A DNA stretch of 64,000 nucleotides from Symsagittifera roscoffensis (Eukaryota; Xenacoelomorpha; Acoela; Convolutidae). The stretch lies in the NCBI RefSeq assembly GCF_963678635.1, contig NC_087062.1, forward strand, positions 72,385,345 through 72,449,344. Direction: 5' to 3'. Below, in pieces: positions 56,866-64,000 of this stretch (positions are counted from its first letter, which is position 1; each line of letters opens with the position of its first letter). Under the pieces are notes generated by a model that worked only from the letters and a program-made list of their open reading frames with translations, did no database searches and was not told where the DNA came from. The position numbers were made by a program, and so were the translations under genes.

Positions 56866-57999
56866 TTCAAAAAACCATCAAAAATTGCTACCCAACAGTC
56901 ACAGAATCAGTCTTCACCGACATCATCCCAAGATAACCAAACACCACCTTCAACTACTCAAAATCCTCAAACGTCTACACGAATTTCTTTTCAAGACAAT
57001 CCATACACTTTTGAAGAACGACATACTCGTTTATCAGAACCACTAGAACCAGTCCAACGACAAGCACCTTTAAGCGAACCAACATATAACCTATACCCAA
57101 CACTACCACAAGAACTAAGTAGAATAAGAAATTCTAGTCAAAATCAAAATACAGTCGAAATAAATAGACAAATTATACATCCTCGACGAAACAGAAATCT
57201 TCAAACTCCCCGAGTTCATTTTGATATACCTCAATCCCCATCACAAAACACTCCAGAAAACCCCATTGGTATATTACCAGAAACCCCTACGCTTCTTTCA
57301 CAACGTAGCACCTCAAGCCTACCATCAGATTACTTAGGTTCAACACCAACATCTGAACAAATACGTGAAAATCCCTTTAACCCCCCAAACCAGGCATCGC
57401 GACTACCATATTGGACTACACATTCATTTACACAAGGTGAACCAAATTTAGTCAATGACCCCATAGATATTTCTACGGATACAACAACATCCTCATCACT
57501 ACCAGAAACATTATCACTACCATCAACACCATCAATAAGCCAGTTTTCACCACCACCCTTTAACTTAAACTTTCCAAATAATCTCGACGCCAGATATCGA
57601 GAACAATCATCAATAAATATTCCTTTAAGACTAGATTGGAATACATTCACAGCACCTCCACCACTATTTGGACAACATCAAGAAAGTAACCGCCTTCATA
57701 ACTGGGCACTTAATAGATTACAATATCGCCAAGATATTCACAACGATATCCGTGATCACAATATTCAAATACTCCAACAAAATAGTTTACAATTAAAGTT
57801 TGAAATCACAGTTAAGTTAAATAATATTACCCAACATCCCTACCCATTAAATCCACCTAACATAACAGCTCAATCACTACCACCACCGTTTATAACTACT
57901 GAAGTAATATACAAATACGACAGATATACCAAAAACACAATTGGCTACATTACATTTTATAATCCATACTCAGGATTATCATACACATGTATATTCTAA
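56866..57999 (+). CDS. AUG-less open frame, about 377 codons, element 2
   Basis: Open from after the TAA at 56863 to the TAA at 57997-57999, with no in-frame ATG. Same frame, length and composition as in element 1, differing by one codon and many silent sites. Acceptor candidate CTACCCAACAG lies near 56900. The C-terminal segment (YKYDRYTKNTIGYITFYNPY) is the best conserved. It ends 13 bases inside the env-like gene. If spliced, it is the downstream exon of a protein whose N-terminus is encoded in the leader or ORF1 region. Confidence 0.7.
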   Translation, partial: FKKPSKIATQQSQNQSSPTSSQDNQTPPSTTQNPQTSTRISFQDNPYTFEERHTRLSEPLEPVQRQAPLSEPTYNLYPTLPQELSRIRNSSQNQNTVEINRQIIHPRRNRNLQTPRVHFDIPQSPSQNTPENPIGILPETPTLLSQRSTSSLPSDYLGSTPTSEQIRENPFNPPNQASRLPYWTTHSFTQGEPNLVNDPIDISTDTTTSSSLPETLSLPSTPSISQFSPPPFNLNFPNNLDARYREQSSINIPLRLDWNTFTAPPPLFGQHQESNRLHNWALNRLQYRQDIHNDIRDHNIQILQQNSLQLKFEITVKLNNITQHPYPLNPPNITAQSLPPPFITTEVIYKYDRYTKNTIGYITFYNPYSGLSYTCIF

Positions 58000-60605
58000 A
58001 ATTATTAATTTTTCTCCAACTCCCTTTTCTAGTAATCTCAAATCAAAACATAAACCCTTCTCCTCGTACAGGACCACAAGATTTACTAGTAACACATTAC
58101 GATTGTGAAGAAAATGAACAAAAAACACTACATAAATTTGCAATAAATCAAGTATCACAATGTGAAACAGAACCACAAGCTATAGAAACCACAGATGTAA
58201 TAGCAACACTCTATTCAAAAGCCCGAGCAACAACAGTTACAGGTTATAAATTCACAGCAACATTTTCCGAAAAGAAAGTACATTGTTCACAAGTCTCGAA
58301 TGGAAACAAAAACCGACTTGACCATGAATCATTCTATCAAAGTAATATAGAACGTCTTTTACATCTCAATCCCGACGATTGTAAAAATGAATTACTAAGA
58401 CTAAACATCACACAAAATAAAAACTCCCAAAGAAAATTAGTTAATTTTCAAGTTTTTTCAGACTCTGTACATCAATCACAACTTGAAAGACACCAAGGAC
58501 ATATAAAACTAGACGAAAAATACCCGTATAACGGCGCACACGGACGATTAACCTATGACCTACACGATAAACATTGGATACCACACATTGGTATAAATGA
58601 CCCATCAAACTGCAAAGCAGACACAAAAAATAAAGGATACCAAGAAATAATGTTTTTCGATTGGAAAATACAACTCGAAAAAATACAACTAACACGAGAT
58701 TTATCAGATAATACAATGATCTATCAAGGAATCCGATTACCTTGTAAAAATGATCAAGGTTATTGCGACCCTACAACGAGAACGCAAGCAACAATTGTTT
58801 GGTTCCCCGAAGATACATGTACAACATTTCAAGTAGCAAAAATACACGCTCGCATGATAAAATTTCACGAAAAATATTTTATACAATCAATTCCATATGA
58901 ACAAGTCCATCCATCACGAAAACTAAGTTCTAATTTTAGAAACATAGACAATATAGAAAATAAATTGACACGTTTTCAAATATATCAAGAAACAGAACTC
59001 GCATGTAAATACAGGAATCCACTTCACAGAACACAATACTCTGAAATATTAGTTGAATACGAAAAAGGATTCGACATGACCACTGGAAAAGTAAAAATCG
59101 ACCCATATGCCACAGGTCATCCTTTAAACGAAGGAACATCCTATATACCAGTTAATTTTGAAAAAAGCAACGGACAACCTGGTGGACATCTAAAACCCCA
59201 TGACACCAGAAGCACACGCTTACAAGAATTATCACTAATGAATACTACATATTTCGGTAATATCCACTATGATATTCATTTAGATATGAAACTAGATTAT
59301 ACAATTAGCCGAATTTTTCAAGAAATGTCACTCTCCGAATTAGAAACACTACACCAATTATGCGAATTAGAACGAACACAAATATTACAATCACTTGCAC
59401 TAGCAGTATTAAAAATACCCTATGCAGTATACTTATTATCTGGAAATAGATCAAATTTTTTAGACTATGAAGGAAACATCTTATGGTTTTATACTTGTAC
59501 TAAAAAAGTATCACCACTATACGTTTTTGAAGATAAACGATGTTATAAAAGAATCCCTATCTTTTATAAGAATAAAGTACATTTCGTGGATACACTTTCA
59601 CGAAGAACCTATTTCTGGGATACCGCAGTCCCATGTGGATCAGAAAACAGCCACAATGTAGTACAACTAAACCCTGATGAAAATAAATATTATCTTCTCA
59701 CACCATATTCCACATTAATGCAATCACTCAAAAAATTTTCACCAGAAAGCATTCGCGCTATTGCTCGAAACCCAAATATAGACTTACAATCAATAGGAAT
59801 CTATTCAAAATCAGATATTCAACATCACATTAGAACACAACAATTCCAAGAATTATTAACACAAATGGACACTATACAAAGACAATCAATAGACCAAAAT
59901 TTACGCAAACTTGCAGAAACCGCAGGATTTGCCGATATCTACACGCAAGACTATAGCGGATATTTTAAGGACATTAAAGATTACATATATCTAAACGGTG
60001 AAAAATACCGTCCCCAAGATATATCACCAATTAACATTTTTAGCTTTGTTACACTCAAAAATGAGATCCTCGATTTTCTAGGATGGCCCTACTACATCTT
60101 AGAAAAATTGACTATTTTATACGCAATGTTTAACTTTATTGGATTTCTTTTCTCACTTTTAAAAGGAATCTACAACACATGTGCTATACACACACAAGTA
60201 AACAGACTAGCAAGTGTAGCACGCATACTATTTGCAGGATTTTTTGGAATCTTTTCTACATCTATAAACAAAATTCTTTTAGACGCACAAATAAAAGAAT
60301 ATAACACAAAAATAACAACACGACAAAATACATACGACGAAGAACATAACAATGTAGACATAACGCCAACGGCACCACAATTACCAGCCCTACCAAATAA
60401 CCATCCACTATCCCTAGTCCCACGAAATTTTCGAAACTTAGCCATCACACATAATCCAAATTTTCGACTCACCACATCACAAAGTCCCATTCAACATATA
60501 ATGACACACCAGTCACAAGATGATAATACTTATGAACAAATTATTGAACAACCCCATACCACCGCTTTTCAGTCTCAAAATAATCATTTTTTTAGCCCAC
60601 GATGA
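57987..60605 (+). CDS. env: Env-like glycoprotein, 872 aa, element 2
   Basis: Predicted membrane glycoprotein: hydrophobic N-terminal signal peptide (about residues 3-18), then a long ectodomain with a YDC motif at 38-40, paired cysteines and several N-glycosylation sites. Two hydrophobic segments (about 705-728 and 745-761) and a hydrophilic tail of about 110 residues follow. Its position after pol matches env genes of errantiviruses and retroviruses. I cannot assign the fusion-protein class. The early YDC and cysteine spacing is faintly reminiscent of glycoproteins of some negative-strand RNA viruses, which is a guess. It overlaps the AUG-less frame by 13 bases and the next ORF by ATGA. Confidence 0.75.
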   Translation: MYILKLLIFLQLPFLVISNQNINPSPRTGPQDLLVTHYDCEENEQKTLHKFAINQVSQCETEPQAIETTDVIATLYSKARATTVTGYKFTATFSEKKVHCSQVSNGNKNRLDHESFYQSNIERLLHLNPDDCKNELLRLNITQNKNSQRKLVNFQVFSDSVHQSQLERHQGHIKLDEKYPYNGAHGRLTYDLHDKHWIPHIGINDPSNCKADTKNKGYQEIMFFDWKIQLEKIQLTRDLSDNTMIYQGIRLPCKNDQGYCDPTTRTQATIVWFPEDTCTTFQVAKIHARMIKFHEKYFIQSIPYEQVHPSRKLSSNFRNIDNIENKLTRFQIYQETELACKYRNPLHRTQYSEILVEYEKGFDMTTGKVKIDPYATGHPLNEGTSYIPVNFEKSNGQPGGHLKPHDTRSTRLQELSLMNTTYFGNIHYDIHLDMKLDYTISRIFQEMSLSELETLHQLCELERTQILQSLALAVLKIPYAVYLLSGNRSNFLDYEGNILWFYTCTKKVSPLYVFEDKRCYKRIPIFYKNKVHFVDTLSRRTYFWDTAVPCGSENSHNVVQLNPDENKYYLLTPYSTLMQSLKKFSPESIRAIARNPNIDLQSIGIYSKSDIQHHIRTQQFQELLTQMDTIQRQSIDQNLRKLAETAGFADIYTQDYSGYFKDIKDYIYLNGEKYRPQDISPINIFSFVTLKNEILDFLGWPYYILEKLTILYAMFNFIGFLFSLLKGIYNTCAIHTQVNRLASVARILFAGFFGIFSTSINKILLDAQIKEYNTKITTRQNTYDEEHNNVDITPTAPQLPALPNNHPLSLVPRNFRNLAITHNPNFRLTTSQSPIQHIMTHQSQDDNTYEQIIEQPHTTAFQSQNNHFFSPR

Positions 60606-62407
60606 GCCGCCAACTTGGATCACTACACCGATCAAATTCCCACCCAACCAATCTTACCTCTCCAATCCCAATAATACCACTTTTTGCTTTTCCGCCACCC
60701 GATTTTCCATCTAGTAATGTAACATCAGGCATGAATTCCGACACTAATTCACACATCTCAGTTTTATACTCCATCTCACAGCTAAATAACCCGAATATTG
60801 AAACCCCCGATGAATTCGCCGACTCAGAACCATCCCCATCCAATAATTTTCATAACTCTTCTAATTTTTCTCAACCCCCTTTTCAACCCATATTATCCAA
60901 TAACCCTGACCCAATTACTCCCACACCCTCTTATGCTTCCCAAGTTACCCCAACCTATTCCTCATACCATTCTGACCAATCATCTCATTCTCCAGACACC
61001 CCCCGAATCTCCCCAGAGCTAGATAATTTTATTACCCTTCAACAACAACCCTACCACCTTAATACCCCAACCATAAACCAAATCTCCTCCACAATAAATT
61101 CATCCAACCCCCCTACCCCTACACCCTCTTCAACTTATACTGAATTATTAGCACCATCATCCACATCAACTGAATCTTCACTCAACACTAATAGAGCTTA
61201 CCGCACTTTTAAAAGAAAGTTCCCCAACCATCCTTTCCCAGCAAAACCAGGAACAGCCCGTGAATACATCAACCACCCCAAGCATACTAACACAAAAGAA
61301 TTTTTAGCCATCACCTTACCCTCATTCCCACAATACACCTTAAACACCCCCCACGACACTAACGAAACACGCAACTTCGTAGATGAATACGTTTTAATGC
61401 CTACTCTCTCTTGGACCTCATATTATCATTTCACTAACCCTCTTTGCTTACCTTTATCTAACACTCACATCGATATAGAGCGAAATACGGACATGCTATA
61501 TCGACTCACTACACCACTAACACCTAGACAATTTACTTACGTTGGATATAAAAAATCACTAAAAACACACACTGCACCTAGAGCTAACGAATATACACTC
61601 GAATACTATGATCACAACATCATCAGAGCTAACCAAGATCAATTCTTAGACGACGATCGCTTCGCTAATCCACAAATTACCGAGAAATTTTTCATCAAGA
61701 CACCATATACATTCACACTAAACATCTTCGACCGAAAGTTTGATCACATTATTTCAGAAGCACTAACAGACACACAAGCATACGAAAGTTTTAAAGAACG
61801 CTTCCAAATATTTTCACTAACCTTTCATTTCCTTGCACCACACGAAAGAGATTTACACTGCTCACACGATATTATGTTGCGCACTAAACAAACCCACACA
61901 TATAGTTATTATCGCTTCATCCAAAATCACTTTGACCTACACACACCCTCTAGACAACCACACCATCGTTTTCAATTCATTAATTCCAAATACACTTCAC
62001 CATTTTTCCTAAATTTCACATATTGTATTAAAGACACTAACCTCCATGGTATTCTTCGTAATTATGACCCCATAACCCAAATGTACATCTTCTGTCCCAT
62101 CACCAAGACCTTCAACGCCGAAGAATCCCGACCCTTCCTTATCCCGCACGAGTTTGTACAACCCATAGAAATCCCAATTTTAGAATTCATCCACAACACT
62201 AAATTCAATCACAAATTATATAACTTAATCCAAAACACACCTTATGAGTTTGCAGTTGGCACTGAAGAACTAACCACTATCAAGGCACTTCAATTGCTTT
62301 GGCCACTGCTTCAAACTAAAAATATCATCCGCATCTTAGCTAAACTACTAACAACTTCAGAACTAATTCACGACATCTTCCCCCACGGTTTTTTCCCCGA
62401 CGACTAA
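60602..62407 (+). CDS. 3' ORF, 601-aa protein of unknown family, element 2
   Basis: Counterpart of 29972-31780. The N-terminal third is Ser/Thr/Pro/Asn-rich and the most variable part. The C-terminal two thirds are well conserved between copies and contain a short acidic patch (LDDDRF) and several His/Cys residues without a recognisable zinc motif. It starts at the ATGA shared with the env-like stop and ends three bases before a consensus splice donor. It is a likely accessory gene specific to this lineage. Confidence 0.75.
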   Translation: MSRQLGSLHRSNSHPTNLTSPIPIIPLFAFPPPDFPSSNVTSGMNSDTNSHISVLYSISQLNNPNIETPDEFADSEPSPSNNFHNSSNFSQPPFQPILSNNPDPITPTPSYASQVTPTYSSYHSDQSSHSPDTPRISPELDNFITLQQQPYHLNTPTINQISSTINSSNPPTPTPSSTYTELLAPSSTSTESSLNTNRAYRTFKRKFPNHPFPAKPGTAREYINHPKHTNTKEFLAITLPSFPQYTLNTPHDTNETRNFVDEYVLMPTLSWTSYYHFTNPLCLPLSNTHIDIERNTDMLYRLTTPLTPRQFTYVGYKKSLKTHTAPRANEYTLEYYDHNIIRANQDQFLDDDRFANPQITEKFFIKTPYTFTLNIFDRKFDHIISEALTDTQAYESFKERFQIFSLTFHFLAPHERDLHCSHDIMLRTKQTHTYSYYRFIQNHFDLHTPSRQPHHRFQFINSKYTSPFFLNFTYCIKDTNLHGILRNYDPITQMYIFCPITKTFNAEESRPFLIPHEFVQPIEIPILEFIHNTKFNHKLYNLIQNTPYEFAVGTEELTTIKALQLLWPLLQTKNIIRILAKLLTTSELIHDIFPHGFFPDD

Positions 62408-62410
62408 CAG

Positions 62411-62497
62411 GTAAGTATGAATTAAATGAATATTACTAACTAATTAAAATATTAAAAAACTCACCATACTTTATTCATGTTTTCTTTAGATTTTTAG
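62411..62497 (+). other. Intron-like segment after the last stop, element 2
   Basis: Donor CAG|GTAAGTAT, branch-like TACTAAC, and acceptor TTTTTAG|CCTTCATCC (a second AG lies at 62488-62489). About 87 bases. The signals are kept although the interior differs in sequence from element 1. Confidence 0.55.
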
Positions 62498-64000
62498 CCT
62501 TCATCCGACGATCACCTACAAAAACCACAAAAGACAAATAAAAATCGCAAATTTCATCAAACAGATTTCAAAAATTCTATTAATCTCTTACACTTATAAA
62601 TTTATAAATTTAATACCAATGCAGTAAATTCATTTCTAAAATTTTCCCCCACAAGCAGTAAATCTAATTATGATGAAAATTTGTATCTTAATATTCCCCC
62701 ATGACTAGCAGTAAATTTCTAAATTCTATGTAGTACATTAAATAAATGCAAATGCAGTACTAACCTTTTGATATTTTCATTCATTCGCACAGAAATTCTA
62801 TCCACACTCGCACAGCTCGCCCACGAAGAATTGTTTAAAATAATGAATTTCAGTTTCAAGTTTTCACACTCAACAACTCTAACATATAATAACATGTTTC
62901 AAACTTTCCTTTAACCCGGTTGGAAAGGAATCATATACTAAACAAAACTAACCAACGCAGCTTACTAAATACCACAAATCATAGAATAACAGCATGACTT
63001 AGAAAAAGAAACCAACGGTACCCAAACCGGATTAACCCAGTTTAAAACTGGATAATTTATTCTTTTGAAGACTATTATAAAGTCTAAGAAAGAAATAATA
63101 AAACACAAAAAAGTCGAAAGACAAACCCATACCACAAACAATTTGATTTTTGAAAAAAGGACACAACCAACAAAACATAAGTAAGACCACAACAAACTCA
63201 ACATAAAACGTTGTCACATAACAGGACCCCTCACAAAAACCGCATGAAATCATACTCCCACTCCTGGCCTAACCCACCAGGAAGGACGTCCTGAGCATGC
63301 TCTATAGCCGGCCTAACCCACCGCGCTACATCCACGCTTTGTGACCACACCACTATTTTTAATAAGAGCTACTCAAGTGTGAGTAACTCTTCAAAATAAC
63401 CGAACTAAAACAAAAAGCTTTTGTGAAAACAACTAACTAAAATCATTATTAAAAAATATTAAACTAATAAAAGTTTTATAAAATGTAAAATCATATGATG
63501 CAATACATAGATCAGAATACAACACCAAGGACGAACATCAAAAGACAAGACGACCCCACTACACTCGAGAGAGAATGACCAACTACAATCGATATGCCGC
63601 TCACAATCACAACTCAAAGGATTTAGAGTACGACTTGACCTCGCAGAAAAGGACTTCATTGAACTAGACCAATGACCACCTCGATGTTCAAGTATACGTA
63701 CAGATCCGAGTAACCAGGCATCCCCTCCACGCACAATCTCCACGCCATTCCCAAACTAGATCATACACAAAAGAAGTTCTCCACGCAGAACAGAAAAACC
63801 TGACATAGCAAACCATTCTGAAATCAGATTTGAGTTTGTTGCAAAGACGTAGTCGTTGTCACTAGAAGACACAACGTCTTATGTCTCTAACTCCAGCTTC
63901 CTGGAACTTCCCTAACAAAAGAGGAAACGGAAGAAAATTATGATGTTCGCCAAAAACAAACGTCCATCATCCATCCTTCGAATTGCAGAAGAACTATTCT
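62498..64000 (+). promoter_or_regulatory. Structured 3' non-coding region, element 2 (cut by window end)
   Basis: GCAGTA lies at 62621, 62655, 62708 and 62754, the same spacing as in element 1. The palindromes AGGACGTCCT and GAGCATGCTC lie at 63283-63302 between GGCCTAACCCACC repeats (63266 and 63310). The CCAGTTT/AAACTGG hairpin is near 63035. An antisense frame here is interrupted by a stop and is not counted as a gene. Confidence 0.5.

Larger units (their letters stand above)
45515..64000 (+). mobile_element. Giant Ty3/gypsy-class retroelement, copy 2 (coding-intact, 3' LTR outside window)
   Basis: Collinear with element 1 over its whole length. Its 3' end is cut by the window: the last bases match element 1 about 37 bases before its 3' LTR. 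All gag-pol, env-like and accessory frames are open, so it may be an autonomous copy. The four bases before the LTR are AGAT; the matching duplication would lie outside the window. Confidence 0.92.

Overview
The window looks like AT-rich metazoan nuclear DNA. It has spliced genes with GT-AG introns of a few hundred to about 1,300 bases, DNA-transposon derivatives, a decayed BEL/Pao retrotransposon, and two long LTR retrotransposons. I cannot name the species. No rRNA, tRNA, CRISPR array or prokaryote-style operon was seen.

Layout. 1-2703: a short palindrome-ended repeat family and the first copy of a 1.7-kb non-coding repeat (called R here). 2823-3608 (minus): the last two exons of a cysteine-rich protein gene. 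About 4680-11090: a decayed BEL/Pao element (gag, RT, RNase H and integrase fragments), split by a second R copy that is flanked by a 203-bp target duplication. 11100-13715: no gene recognised. 13716-14922: a dispersed repeat (family B) carrying a hAT-type MITE and then interrupted by retroelement 1. 33792-37130: the rest of that B copy, a diverged palindrome-ended element and a second B copy with a 970-bp tandem duplication. 38094-40779 (plus): a three-exon, 249-residue gene of unknown function. 41323-45514: several MITE copies and a degenerate minisatellite.

The main content is two copies, in the same orientation, of one unusually large Ty3/gypsy-class retroelement. Element 1 (14923-33791, 18.9 kb) is complete, with 410-bp LTRs differing at 5 positions and a 4-bp target duplication (CGAG), but its gag-pol and env-like frames are broken. 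Element 2 (45515 to beyond the window end) has open frames throughout. It stops roughly 37 bases short of where its 3' LTR should begin.

Both copies share one gene order: LTR, primer site, small leader ORF, structured leader, basic 155-aa ORF, one continuous 2740-codon gag-pol (CCHC, protease, RT, RNase H, D,D-35-E integrase, GPY/F), two tiny membrane-protein ORFs, a 376-377 codon frame with no AUG, an 872-aa env-like glycoprotein, and a 601/602-aa protein of unknown family. A short intron-like segment follows directly, then about 1.5 kb of structured 3' RNA and the LTR. The downstream genes are linked by ATGA or 13-nt overlaps, and GTAAGT donor-like sites lie in the leader. This suggests spliced subgenomic mRNAs plus termination-reinitiation, an organisation closer to a complex retrovirus than to an ordinary gypsy element. 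It is the best candidate here for an undescribed system.
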